Positions 53,045-62,505 of a DNA stretch of 64,000 nucleotides are shown piece after piece. Origin of the DNA: CAYJCL01 sp964370475. Its GTDB lineage: Bacteria; Bacillota_I; Bacilli_A; RF39; UBA660. The stretch lies in the NCBI GenBank assembly GCA_964370475.1, contig CAYJJI010000005.1, forward strand, positions 1 to 64,000, read 5' to 3'. The translations under genes and the position numbers were made by a program. The notes beneath the pieces are model-generated. The model did not search any database. It was not told the DNA's origin and saw only the letters and a program-made list of their open reading frames with translations. The stretch's first letter is position 1. Every line of letters begins with the position of its first letter.

Positions 53045-53389
53045 ATGATACATAAAATGAATTTACAAAACGGACCTTTTAATAAAATAATGGAAGGTAG
53101 TAAGACAATAGAGATGAGACTTAATGATGAGAAACGTCAGTTACTTAGTGTAGGAGATTTTATTGAATTTAATAATTCTGATACTGATATATTATTGATG
53201 GGTGAAGTAATAGGTTTACATAAATTTAGAAATTTTGAAGAAATGTATGATGCATTTGATAAAATTAGTGTTGGATACGAAGAGTGGGAAGATGCAATAC
53301 CTAGTGATATGTCACAATATTATTCAGAAGATGATATTTTGAAATATGGGGTACTTGGAATAGAATTAAAGTTAGTTAAGGAAGTATAA
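53045..53389 (+). CDS. ASCH domain protein
   Basis: This 114-residue protein fits the ASCH (PUA-like) fold. The start MNLQNGPFNKIMEGSKTIEM contains the family pattern K-x-I-E-x-R-L-N-D (KTIEMRLNDEKRQLLSVGD), and later MGEVIGLHKFRNFEEMYDAF and YSEDDILKYGVLGIEL. ASCH proteins bind RNA or modified nucleosides. The gene overlaps no neighbour but stands one base before the arylsulfotransferase gene. Confidence 0.8.
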   Translation: MIHKMNLQNGPFNKIMEGSKTIEMRLNDEKRQLLSVGDFIEFNNSDTDILLMGEVIGLHKFRNFEEMYDAFDKISVGYEEWEDAIPSDMSQYYSEDDILKYGVLGIELKLVKEV

Positions 53390-53390
53390 G

Positions 53391-55328
53391 ATGTTAAATA
53401 GTAGAACAAAAAAATTATTACTTGGTGTAGGAGCTTTTATATTAGCTTTTATGTTATTTGTAGGAGCTAGACAAAATACTAATGATGAAGTTTTAATAGA
53501 GGATAGTATTATTGCTTCTCAAAGTAAGATAGATGATAGTTTAAAGAGTAGAGGTTATACAATAGATGATCCTAATGTAGTTGTAAATCCTTATGGAATT
53601 TCTCCTTTAAGTGCTCTTGTAATATTTGAAACTGAGGAGAATGTTACACCAGTTGTTGTGATTGAAGGAAAAGATGAGTTAAGTACATATACTCATGAAT
53701 TTAGTTCTGGTAAAGAACATTATTTACCAATATATGGATTGTATCCTGATACTGAGAATGTTGTTACAATAAGTTTCGGTTATGAAGAAAAGGAAATAAT
53801 AATTAAAACAGATCCGTTACCTAATGATTTTCCAACTACTGAAATTGTTAAAAGTGATGAAAGTAAGTTGAGTAATGATTTATACTTTTTTACACCAGCT
53901 ATGCAAAGTTATACGTTTGCAGCTGATGTAAATGGTGATATTCGTTGGTATTTAGATACTATTGCTATATGGAAGATTGATAGATTAGAAAATGGTCGTT
54001 TATTACTTAGCAGTGATAGACCTATAAATCCGCCATATTATAATACTGGCTTAGTAGAAATGGATATGTTGGGTAAAGTATATACAGAGTTTGCCTTGCC
54101 TGGTGGATATCATCATGATTACTTTGAACTAGAAAATGGTAATTTAATAGTTGCAAGTGATGATTTTTCTGGTGATACTGTTGAAGATATAATAGTAGAA
54201 GTTGATCGTTCTTCAGGTGATATTGTTAAAACAATAGATTTAAAGGATATATTGCCAATGCATTCTGGTAAATCAGAGCAATGGATTGATTATGATTGGT
54301 TTCATAATAATAGTACTTGGTATGATGAGGAAACTGATCAATTAATTTTATCTGGTCGTCATCAAGATGCTGTTGTAAGTATTGATTATTCATCTACCCA
54401 ATTAAATTGGATCATAGGTGATCCTACTAATTGGGATGAAGAATATTTAGAATATTTCTTTGAACCTATAGGAGGAGAATTTGAGTGGCAATGGTCTCAA
54501 CATGCTGCAATGATTACTCCAGAAGGTTATATATTTATATTAGATAATGGAAATAATAAGAGTAAAATAGAAGAGGATTATGTACCAGCTACTGATAGTT
54601 ATACTAGAGGTGTTATGTATGAAATTAATACTGATGAAATGACTATTGAACAAGTATGGGAATATGGTAAAGATCGTGGAAGTGATTTTTATTCACCTTA
54701 TATTTCAGATGTTGATTATATAGATGAAGATCATTATATAGTTCATTCTGGTGGTGTAGTGTTAGTTGATGGAGTTATTCAAAATGCTCCTGCTGGATTA
54801 ACTGAAAATACTGAAATGGAATCTTATACTGTTGAATTATTAAATAATAAAGTTATTTTTGAGATTAATGTTAATACTAACTTATATAGAGTTGAAAAAA
54901 TGTCTTTATATGGTAATGATGAATTTGAATTAGTTACAGGTAAATATAGGGGGTCACTTGGTGAAACTGTTAAAGATGATGTTAAGGTTGGAATACATCC
55001 GTTAATTAATAGTATTGATGATACTTATGAATCTCATAATATTAGTTTTGTTAAAGAGTCGGATAGATTAGTCTTTGAAGGTCAATTTTTACAAGGAACT
55101 AATGTTCAGATTGTATTAAATAAAGGTTTTGTATCTAGTTATTATAATTTAAAGGTTTCTAAGAAACCATATACTGCTTTATGTGTAGATGTTTATACTG
55201 AAGAAGAAACTGAAAATGGAATAGTTGTTAATAAGTATATTAATGATGAAGGTTTAGATGGTAAATATGATATTTACTTAATGATTAATGATACTTTGTA
55301 TAATACTAATGAATATGTAGTGTTTTAG
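53391..55328 (+). CDS. Aryl-sulfate sulfotransferase (AssT family), membrane-anchored
   Basis: This 645-residue protein has an N-terminal helix (KLLLGVGAFILAFMLFVGA), an N-terminal beta domain (about residues 60-150) and a six-bladed propeller. The catalytic residues known from AssT are all present: His in GGYHHDYFELENG (about 241), His in DYDWFHNNS (about 304), Arg in LSGRHQDAVV (about 322) and His in WSQHAAMI (about 370). It moves sulfate between phenolic compounds without PAPS, outside the cell. Unlike E. coli AssT it has only one Cys and cannot form the internal disulfide. Confidence 0.88.
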   Translation: MLNSRTKKLLLGVGAFILAFMLFVGARQNTNDEVLIEDSIIASQSKIDDSLKSRGYTIDDPNVVVNPYGISPLSALVIFETEENVTPVVVIEGKDELSTYTHEFSSGKEHYLPIYGLYPDTENVVTISFGYEEKEIIIKTDPLPNDFPTTEIVKSDESKLSNDLYFFTPAMQSYTFAADVNGDIRWYLDTIAIWKIDRLENGRLLLSSDRPINPPYYNTGLVEMDMLGKVYTEFALPGGYHHDYFELENGNLIVASDDFSGDTVEDIIVEVDRSSGDIVKTIDLKDILPMHSGKSEQWIDYDWFHNNSTWYDEETDQLILSGRHQDAVVSIDYSSTQLNWIIGDPTNWDEEYLEYFFEPIGGEFEWQWSQHAAMITPEGYIFILDNGNNKSKIEEDYVPATDSYTRGVMYEINTDEMTIEQVWEYGKDRGSDFYSPYISDVDYIDEDHYIVHSGGVVLVDGVIQNAPAGLTENTEMESYTVELLNNKVIFEINVNTNLYRVEKMSLYGNDEFELVTGKYRGSLGETVKDDVKVGIHPLINSIDDTYESHNISFVKESDRLVFEGQFLQGTNVQIVLNKGFVSSYYNLKVSKKPYTALCVDVYTEEETENGIVVNKYINDEGLDGKYDIYLMINDTLYNTNEYVVF

Positions 55329-55337
55329 AAATGAAAA

Positions 55338-55383
55338 AAGAAATACTTAGGATTTCATTCCTTGATAAGTATTTCTTTTTTTC
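55338..55383. terminator. Bidirectional terminator
   Basis: AAGAAATACTTA (55338-55349) pairs with TAAGTATTTCTT (55366-55377). It separates the sulfotransferase (+) from the radical SAM gene (-) and overlaps the latter's last codons. Confidence 0.8.
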
Positions 55384-56264
55384 ATTTCTTTATCGATGTC
55401 ATTTAAGACAACGAATTTTTTTAATAACCATGATGGTTCTATAAGATCTTCTAATTTTGGGTCACCTGTTATTCGATTTATAATGATTGTATCTTTTAAA
55501 TGTTCTAGTTGTTCTACAACTATGTCTATGTATTCGTCTTTTGATAAAATTTTAAATTTATCTTTGTTATATATATCTGCTAATTCAGTGTTTTTAATTA
55601 CATGTAACATATGAATTTTCAACCCCCATATAGGAAGGGTATTTAAGTATTTAGCGGTATCTATCATCATTTCTTTTGTTTCATATGGTAAACCATTTAT
55701 TATATGAACTAATACTTTAATGTTTCTCTTATGGAGTTCGTAAACCATTTCTTCGAAATTTTGTAAGTCATGACCTCTTTTAATAAATTTTAATGTTCTA
55801 TCATGCATTGATTGAAGTCCTAGTTCTATAGTTAAATCTGTTCTTTTATTTAGTTCTTCTAAATAGTCTAGAACTTCATTACTTATTGAATCACTTCTTG
55901 TACTTATGTTTAATCCAACAACGTTATCTAGTTTTAAGATAGATTCATAGTAGTTTTTTAATGTTTTTAAATCTGCATAGGTGTTTGTGTTTGCTTGAAA
56001 GTAACCGATGTAGTATCCATCTTTCCATTTTTTTTCCATCATTACTTTTATATCATTGAATTGTTTTATTAAATCATCTTTGACATTACCTGCAAAATCT
56101 CCTGAACCTGATGGAGAACAATAAATACATCCTTTGTTATTTACTTTATTTGGACATGAAAAATTAGCATTAAGAGAAATTTTAAATACCTTTTTGCCAT
56201 ATTTGTTTTTATAATAATAGTCTAAAGTATGATATCTTTTGTTGTCGATTGCGTATTTGAACAT
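55347..56264 (-). CDS. TIGR01212-type radical SAM protein (YtqA-like)
   Basis: About 305 residues from ATG 56264, which has RBS GGTGAT; a slightly longer frame uses non-ATG codons. The radical SAM cluster site is variant: NFSCPNKVNNKGCIYCSPSG (about residues 25-44), a C-x(8)-C-x2-C pattern instead of Cx3Cx2C. This is the hallmark of the YtqA/TIGR01212 and Elp3-related group. Other parts include GYFQANTNTYADLK, GLNISTRSDSI, ELGLQSMHD and HIINGLPYETKEMM. The reaction is not settled; tRNA or other RNA modification has been suggested for relatives. Confidence 0.87.
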   Translation of the reverse strand: MFKYAIDNKRYHTLDYYYKNKYGKKVFKISLNANFSCPNKVNNKGCIYCSPSGSGDFAGNVKDDLIKQFNDIKVMMEKKWKDGYYIGYFQANTNTYADLKTLKNYYESILKLDNVVGLNISTRSDSISNEVLDYLEELNKRTDLTIELGLQSMHDRTLKFIKRGHDLQNFEEMVYELHKRNIKVLVHIINGLPYETKEMMIDTAKYLNTLPIWGLKIHMLHVIKNTELADIYNKDKFKILSKDEYIDIVVEQLEHLKDTIIINRITGDPKLEDLIEPSWLLKKFVVLNDIDKEMKKRNTYQGMKS

Positions 56265-56399
56265 TTTTATCACCAATGTTATTTTATCATGATAATAATT
56301 TTAGTCAATAGTGTATTTTTTTTATCATTATTATATAAAATGTTACTCTTTTATTTTGTTATAACTTGTGATATATTGTTATTAGAATAGGTGATTAGT

Positions 56400-58337
56400 A
56401 TGGGTTATTTAAGAGAAAAATTTTGTAATAATAAAATGTTATTTATTACTTTAGGAGTGGTACTTTCTATCGCTGTTGCTGTTGGGATATCTTATGCAAT
56501 ATGGATTTTAACAAATACTCAAACGAGTAAAAATATAGTACAAACAGGTTGTTTTGATATTACATTTGTTGAAGATACAGATGGTATAGAGTTAAGGAAT
56601 GCGTATCCAATCACTGATGAGGCAGGTGTAAAATTATCACCATATACTTTTACAATTACAAATACTTGTGATATTGCTGCTGGATATCAAGTTAATATTG
56701 AAATGTTAAATACAACAACACTTGATCATTCATTATTAAAAACTGTTCTTGATACTGGTACACCTACTATATTAAACACAAATAGCATAGTAGTGGAAAC
56801 AATAGCTGATGCTACATCATATATGATTTATCAAGGTATCTTAGAAAAAGATCAGTCAGTTACTCATAATTTAAGAATGTGGTTGGATGAATCGGCTACT
56901 TTAGAAAATTCGCAGAAAAAATTAGCTGAATCAAAAGTTGTTATAATTGCAACTCCTACAAAAGTTCCTGGTGCTGCGGATGAAATTCAACTTTGTAAAG
57001 ATGAATATGCTATGCGAGGTTATACTGCAACATCTGGATCGGAATTTAATTATATTTACGGTGATGATGGTGTAGTTATTCATAAATATACTGGTACTTC
57101 AACAGATTTAGTAATACCTTGTGAAATAGATAACAAACCTGTTGTTGAAGTAGGTGGAGATGCAATTGTATGTGGTGGTGAAGGTTGTTTAAATAAAGTG
57201 ACGATTTCTCAATCGATTGATAGTGTTGTGATTCCTTCAACGGTTAATGTTATTAAAGAATATGCTTTCTATGATACTTGGGCTTTAAATGAGTTGATTA
57301 TATTAGATGGAGTAGAGATTATTGGAAATAATATATATAATAACCCTCCAGCTAGTGTTGAAATTGGATTTGATAATATTTTACATATTTCAGAAAATAT
57401 ATATAATAGTCTTTTAGCAAATTATTCTAGTCAATTTTCTGATGTTTTAGTAAAAAATACTGATGCAAATGGATTTGAATATTTAAGTGTTAAAGATAAT
57501 AATACTTTTAAGCAACTAATATCTTATAGTGGAAGTAGTGAGAATATAACTATACCTGATGGAGTGACATCTATATCTGGTAATGCTTTAAATCGTACAT
57601 GGTCATCTGTATATCCGTCATTAAAAAATATATTTATACCAGATAGTGTTGTGTTTATTGAAGATATTACTTCTGGGTATGAAGGCTCGCCGTTTGGAAC
57701 TAATGAACTTACAGTAAATGCTGATGGTTTTGTTTATACATTAAACGCAGATGGAACTCCGCATACAATATATGATTATTATGGAACTGACAAAGATATT
57801 GTGATTCCAGAAGGTACTTTATATATTGATGAGTATGCATTTCAATATGCTGATTTAACTAGTGTAGTAATACCTGCGAGTGTTAAGACAATTGGACATT
57901 ATGCATTTGATTATAATCAACTTACTAATGTAGTTATTCCTAATGATATTGTTGAAGTATCAAGTAGAGCATTTACTAATAATCCTTTTCAAACAACTGC
58001 AGAAGGGTTTAATTGTACATATAATGCTGATGGATCTCCTCATACTATATATGGTTATAGTGGTTCTGAGACTGATTTAGAACTACCTGAGGGAACTAAA
58101 TACTTGAATAAGTTTGGAGTTTATAATTTAAATTCATTATATTTGCCGGATAGTTTTATTAGTTTAGATAATACTTTTTACGGATTGCCAAATGATGTAT
58201 ATGTAGCAGGAAGATCGTCTAGTGGCTTTTCGATAGTTCCTCCTCAAATAGCTGATAATTTTACATCTAATACTTTTACATATGAATTAGATAGTAACAT
58301 TAGTAAAGAAGATTGGTTGGCAAGTTTACAACCATAA
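56400..58337 (+). CDS. SipW-type anchored protein with C-terminal BspA-like LRR
   Basis: This protein is 645 residues from ATG 56400 (a GTG at 56391 lies within the RBS). A helix ends in VAVGISYAIWILTNTQTSKN and leads into TGCFDITF, the SipW/TasA-type start. A beta domain (about residues 35-195) follows, then LRR_5/BspA-type repeats (about 215-610: DLVIPCEIDNKPVVEVGGDA, VVIPSTVNVIKEYAFYDT, VVIPASVKTIGHYAFDYNQL). One segment is duplicated (AEGFNCTYNADGSPHTIYGY against ADGFVYTLNADGTPHTIYDY). It is exposed on the surface; binding is inferred from BspA relatives. Confidence 0.8.
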   Translation: MGYLREKFCNNKMLFITLGVVLSIAVAVGISYAIWILTNTQTSKNIVQTGCFDITFVEDTDGIELRNAYPITDEAGVKLSPYTFTITNTCDIAAGYQVNIEMLNTTTLDHSLLKTVLDTGTPTILNTNSIVVETIADATSYMIYQGILEKDQSVTHNLRMWLDESATLENSQKKLAESKVVIIATPTKVPGAADEIQLCKDEYAMRGYTATSGSEFNYIYGDDGVVIHKYTGTSTDLVIPCEIDNKPVVEVGGDAIVCGGEGCLNKVTISQSIDSVVIPSTVNVIKEYAFYDTWALNELIILDGVEIIGNNIYNNPPASVEIGFDNILHISENIYNSLLANYSSQFSDVLVKNTDANGFEYLSVKDNNTFKQLISYSGSSENITIPDGVTSISGNALNRTWSSVYPSLKNIFIPDSVVFIEDITSGYEGSPFGTNELTVNADGFVYTLNADGTPHTIYDYYGTDKDIVIPEGTLYIDEYAFQYADLTSVVIPASVKTIGHYAFDYNQLTNVVIPNDIVEVSSRAFTNNPFQTTAEGFNCTYNADGSPHTIYGYSGSETDLELPEGTKYLNKFGVYNLNSLYLPDSFISLDNTFYGLPNDVYVAGRSSSGFSIVPPQIADNFTSNTFTYELDSNISKEDWLASLQP

Positions 58338-58340
58338 TTA

Positions 58341-58370
58341 AAGATGTCGGATTCTTCTGATGTTTTTTTT
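58341..58370 (+). terminator. Rho-independent terminator with G-U pairs
   Basis: AAGATGTCGGA (58341-58351) can pair with TCTGATGTTTT (58356-58366) using several G-U pairs in RNA, followed by T's. Confidence 0.55.
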
Positions 58371-58427
58371 ATTGTTTTTCTTGTTTTCTTTATTCATGTA
58401 TTGTAGAATAGCTTAATGAGGTTTTTT

Positions 58428-59177
58428 ATGGAATATGAGTTAAGATTTTTAGAATTATTTGGTTTTAAATTAGTAGAAAAAAGTGATATAAGTTGGTCTA
58501 TAGTTGATTCTAATGATGAATTAGTAGGTAGTATAACTTATGTTAGAGATGGTAAGTTATTTAAGTATATTACTATTATTAACAGTGAAAAAATAACTTT
58601 TTATAAAGACAGAGTTGATAGTAGTAGTGTTACAAGTTATTTTTTCACTGTTAAAGGTTTGGAAGATAAGAATGTTGAATTAGATGTTAATGATGGATTA
58701 TATGTTAAAGTAGTAGATAATACTAATTTCTTATGTATTAGTTTTTGTTTGAGAACTTTAAATGTTAGATGTGGTAGTGAAGTTTTAATGTTTAGTCAGG
58801 ATGAGGCGAACTATAATAGTTCTTATACTTGTAATTATGAGACTGAATCGAAAATAATTAATATAGATGCTATAAGTAATAATAATTCTTTTAAAGTTAC
58901 TGTTAGTAATACGGATAATCAATTACCATATAAGTGGACTACACGTATTTTATTACCTTCATCTTTAGATGAAGTTATTGATAATGAAGAGAGTGGAGTT
59001 TTATTAGTTGATAAGGTTTATAATTCTATTGATGAAATAATTCCTTTTAGTGATGGTTGTTTTGAACGTTTAGTTAAAAGAGAGCTTAATGAATTTGATG
59101 CAGGAGCTTGTGCTTTATTTAAGAGTATAAGTAGTAAAAGAAAAAATATGAGGTTGCTAGCAAGCAAGGAGAAGTAA
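58428..59177 (+). CDS. Uncharacterised protein, paralogue of next gene (1)
   Basis: 249 residues from ATG 58428, chosen over ATG 58416 because TGAGG lies at the right distance and because the product then starts MEYELRFLELFGF like its neighbour's MEYELRLFGMFGY. The N-terminal third is beta-rich (ISWSIVDSNDELVGSITYV). The C-terminal third, LLVDKVYNSIDEIIPFSDG to SISSKRKNMRLL, is helical and conserved between the two. No signal or membrane segment. No family recognised. The pair forms a tandem operon seven bases apart. Confidence 0.7.
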   Translation: MEYELRFLELFGFKLVEKSDISWSIVDSNDELVGSITYVRDGKLFKYITIINSEKITFYKDRVDSSSVTSYFFTVKGLEDKNVELDVNDGLYVKVVDNTNFLCISFCLRTLNVRCGSEVLMFSQDEANYNSSYTCNYETESKIINIDAISNNNSFKVTVSNTDNQLPYKWTTRILLPSSLDEVIDNEESGVLLVDKVYNSIDEIIPFSDGCFERLVKRELNEFDAGACALFKSISSKRKNMRLLASKEK

Positions 59178-59184
59178 GATAATT

Positions 59185-59937
59185 ATGGAATATGAATTAA
59201 GATTATTTGGAATGTTTGGTTATACCATTGTTCCAAATGGTCATATTGAATGGTTTGTTTTTGATAATAAAGGTAATCATGTTGGAAGAATTGAGTATGT
59301 TAATATTTCTAATAATAAATATGGGTATAAAGTAGATGTTAATAGTAATGATTTATTAATATCTTATACTAGAGATGAAGTTGATACTGATTTATTTTTT
59401 AAGTATATATGTATTAAGAGAAGTAATAAGCTATGTGGATTTAGCATTAAGTTAGATAAAACTTTAGGTATTTGTTATAGTAGTGAAAGTGGGAGTTATA
59501 TTAATTTAATTATTAATCCTGGAAAAGAAATCAAAGTTAGTATTGATAATGAATTAGTAGAACTTAATGAGGCTTTAGTTAATAATATTAATTATTTAAA
59601 GTATAAATATTCTAAAGATAGTAATAGTTTTTCTTTATATAATGATAGAGAATATTTAGGATATAGAGTTTGTAGATGTGTTGAGACTAAGAGTATTAAG
59701 AATTATTCTAAGTGTGATGATATCAATGATGAAATCATTAAACATAATAAGGGAATTAGTATTGTAGAGAGAGTATATAATATATTAAATGATGAGATTC
59801 CTTTTATTAGTGAATATTTATTTTCTTTATTAGATTTAAAACTTAATTGTTTTAATACTGATACGGTTCATTTATTATTTAATTCTTTGAGTGAGAAGAA
59901 AAATTTAATGAGAAATCTTAGTGGGAGATTTGAATAA
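59185..59937 (+). CDS. Uncharacterised protein, paralogue of previous gene (2)
   Basis: 250 residues, with the same layout as the preceding protein: MEYELRLFGMFGY start, IEWFVFDNKGNHVGRIEYV in the first domain, GISIVERVYNILNDEIPF and FNSLSEKKNLMRNL at the end. The middle differs strongly. The pair probably arose by an old duplication. The role is unknown; both are cytoplasmic by sequence. A strong terminator follows. Confidence 0.7.
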   Translation: MEYELRLFGMFGYTIVPNGHIEWFVFDNKGNHVGRIEYVNISNNKYGYKVDVNSNDLLISYTRDEVDTDLFFKYICIKRSNKLCGFSIKLDKTLGICYSSESGSYINLIINPGKEIKVSIDNELVELNEALVNNINYLKYKYSKDSNSFSLYNDREYLGYRVCRCVETKSIKNYSKCDDINDEIIKHNKGISIVERVYNILNDEIPFISEYLFSLLDLKLNCFNTDTVHLLFNSLSEKKNLMRNLSGRFE

Positions 59938-59962
59938 CTTATTGTTAAGTTATTCTTTTTTT
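59932..59962 (+). terminator. Rho-independent terminator
   Basis: GAATAACTTA (59932-59941) pairs with TAAGTTATTC (59946-59955) and continues in T's; it includes the stop codon. Confidence 0.85.
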
Positions 59963-59993
59963 GGTATTATATTAATAATAAAGGGTGATTATA

Positions 59994-62453
59994 ATGGCTA
60001 ATGTGGAGAAACATTTTCAAATAAATTTTCAAGCTGGGGTAGCTAAAGAAGGATGTATTATTAAAGGTGATAAGTTTAGAATCACTGTTTTAAGTGAAAT
60101 ATTAATTCGTCTTGAATATAGTGAGGATAATACTTTTTTAGATAAACCAACTGAATTTGCTTTATCTCGTGATTTTGAAGTACCTAAATTTAGAGTTGAT
60201 GAAGATAATAAGTTTATTGTAATTACTACTAGTTACTTTACTTTAGAGTATGTAAAAGGTAAACCGTTTATTGGTCCTAAGTATGCTCCTGATGCTAATT
60301 TGAAAATTAGTTTAAATGATACTGATAAACAATGGTATTTTGGTCACCCAGAAGCTAGGAATTTTTATGGAGTATTAAATCATTTAGATAAGACTCCTAA
60401 CCCTAATGATCAACTTAATGTGGAAAATTTAAAAAATAAAGTTAAGGAAGTAGTTGTTAAAAATAAAGGGTTATATTCTACTGATGGGTTTGTATCTTTT
60501 GATGATTCTAAATCTTTTGTTATAGAAGAAGATGGTTCTTTAAATAGAGATAGGCTTAATAATTTAGATACTTATGTATTTCTATATAAAAGGGATTTTG
60601 GTTTATGTTTGAGAGATTATTTTAAATTAACTGGTTCTCCAGCTATGATACCTAGATATGCTCTTGGGATTTGGTGGCAAAAGAATGAGATGTATTCTTT
60701 TAATGATATTAAAAATTTAATTAATGATTTTTCTAAAAATGATATTCCTCTTAGTACTTTGTTATTAGGAGAGTATTGGCATCAAAAAGATAAAACTAAT
60801 TTAAGTAGATATCGTAGTGGTTTTGCTTTTAATGGGGAATTATTTGCTGATCCAAGAGCTTTTAGTACTTATTTGCATGATAGAGGAATTAAATTGGGAG
60901 TTAATATTGATCCTCATGAAGGAGTTTTTACTCATGAACCTAAGTATAATGAGATGGCTTTGGAACTGGGAATTAATACTAAGATGACTATTCCTTTTAA
61001 TATGTATGATTTGAATTTTGTTAATTTGTATTTTCAAAAACTTATTATACCTTTATATAATTATGGAGTAGATATGTTTTGGATAGATTATTATAATCCT
61101 AAAGATAAGATGACTATGGATTTACTTAATTATTATCATTTTAATGATTATAAGAGATTTAATAATCAAAGGGGTTTAATACTTAGTAGACCTAATGATT
61201 TAGCTCCTCATAGATATCCTATTCATTTTTCTGGTGAAACTGTTGTTAGTTGGAATACTTTAGCTAGTTTACCTTTTTATAACAATACTAGTTGTAATAT
61301 AGGACTATCTTGGTGGAGTCATGATATTGGTGGATTTAAAGATGGGGTTGAAGATTCTGAGTTATATACTAGATATGTTCAATTAGGAACATTTAGTCCA
61401 ATATTTAGATTTGCATCGGATATGGGTAAATACTATAAGAGGGAACCATGGAGATGGGATAGTAAGACTTTAAATATAGTTAAGGGTTATTGTCTTTTAA
61501 GACATCGTTTAATCCCTTATTTATATAGTGAAGGGTATAAGTATCATAAAGCTCATATACCTGTTGTTAAGCCTTTATATTATAGTGTTCCTGATTTATA
61601 TGATGAACCAATATATCGTAATGAGTATTTTTTTGGTAGTGAGTTATTAGTAGCTCCTATAACTGTACCTAATGATATTGTAATGAATCGTTCTATTCAT
61701 AGATTGTATCTTCCTGAAGGTACTTGGTATGATTTTAATACTGGTAAGAAATTTCAAGGAAATAAAAGATTTATAGCTTTTTATAAACATGATGAATATC
61801 CTGTTTTTGCTAAGAGTGGTTCTATAATACCTTTAGCTATTAACGATAATATAAATAGTACTAGTGTGCCTAAAGATATGGAAGTTCATGTATTTCCTGG
61901 AAAGAGTAATGTTTATAATTTGTATGAGGATGATGGTAATAGCAAATTGTTTAATGAAGGATATTATATTGTTACTAGATTTGATTATAATTACTTAGCT
62001 AATAATTATACATTGATTATTCGTCCTGTTGAAGGTAAGAGTGGAATAATTCCTGAATTTAGAAATTACAAAATAAGATTTAGAAATACTAGAATGGCGC
62101 AAGATGTTATTGCAATGGTGCAAGAAGTTAAATATGAAGTTAAGTCTTATGTAGATAATAATGATTTTATAGTTGAGGTTAGTAATGTACCTACAATTTC
62201 TCAGTTAACGATAAATTGTAAGGGTACTGATATTGAAATAGATGCTATTAGAATTATAAATGAAGATATAGATGGAATATTAAATGACTTAAAGATTAAA
62301 ACTACTTTAAAAGAAGAGATTGCTAGTATTATATATAGTGATATGAATTTTAATAAGAAAAAGGTTGAGATTAGAAAGTTAAGTAAGAAGGGATTAGATT
62401 CTATATTTATTAGAATGTTTATTAGATTGATAGAGTTTATATCAGGAATTTGA
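59994..62453 (+). CDS. Glycoside hydrolase family 31 (alpha-glucosidase/alpha-xylosidase-like)
   Basis: This 819-residue enzyme (ATG 59994 with RBS AAGGGTGA) has an N-terminal beta domain, an (alpha/beta)8 domain from about residue 215, and C-terminal beta domains. The nucleophile region reads VDMFWIDYYNPKD (Asp about 364). The acid/base region reads HFSGETVVSWNTL, with Glu where most relatives have Asp. WWSHDIGGF (about 439) and FRFASDMG are clear GH31 marks. The substrate (alpha-glucoside, xyloside or sulfosugar) is not readable. No signal peptide, so it is intracellular. It ends with TGA, one of the few TGA stops in the window. Confidence 0.9.
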   Translation: MANVEKHFQINFQAGVAKEGCIIKGDKFRITVLSEILIRLEYSEDNTFLDKPTEFALSRDFEVPKFRVDEDNKFIVITTSYFTLEYVKGKPFIGPKYAPDANLKISLNDTDKQWYFGHPEARNFYGVLNHLDKTPNPNDQLNVENLKNKVKEVVVKNKGLYSTDGFVSFDDSKSFVIEEDGSLNRDRLNNLDTYVFLYKRDFGLCLRDYFKLTGSPAMIPRYALGIWWQKNEMYSFNDIKNLINDFSKNDIPLSTLLLGEYWHQKDKTNLSRYRSGFAFNGELFADPRAFSTYLHDRGIKLGVNIDPHEGVFTHEPKYNEMALELGINTKMTIPFNMYDLNFVNLYFQKLIIPLYNYGVDMFWIDYYNPKDKMTMDLLNYYHFNDYKRFNNQRGLILSRPNDLAPHRYPIHFSGETVVSWNTLASLPFYNNTSCNIGLSWWSHDIGGFKDGVEDSELYTRYVQLGTFSPIFRFASDMGKYYKREPWRWDSKTLNIVKGYCLLRHRLIPYLYSEGYKYHKAHIPVVKPLYYSVPDLYDEPIYRNEYFFGSELLVAPITVPNDIVMNRSIHRLYLPEGTWYDFNTGKKFQGNKRFIAFYKHDEYPVFAKSGSIIPLAINDNINSTSVPKDMEVHVFPGKSNVYNLYEDDGNSKLFNEGYYIVTRFDYNYLANNYTLIIRPVEGKSGIIPEFRNYKIRFRNTRMAQDVIAMVQEVKYEVKSYVDNNDFIVEVSNVPTISQLTINCKGTDIEIDAIRIINEDIDGILNDLKIKTTLKEEIASIIYSDMNFNKKKVEIRKLSKKGLDSIFIRMFIRLIEFISGI

Positions 62454-62478
62454 CAATTAGTTTTATTTATGATATTAT
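62450..62478 (+). promoter_or_regulatory. Strong promoter of the lipoprotein gene
   Basis: Perfect TTGACA (62450-62455), 17-bp spacer, TATTAT (62473-62478). The -35 box contains the TGA stop of the GH31 gene. RBS AAGGGGG follows. Confidence 0.8.
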
Positions 62479-62505
62479 TTTCTTCGGCTTTTTAAGGGGG
62501 AAAAA

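Noticed and set aside
52416..55328. Thioredoxin-like protein near the arylsulfotransferase as a DsbL-AssT pair
   Set aside because: The sulfotransferase has a single Cys and cannot need a dedicated disulfide oxidase; an ASCH gene also lies between them.
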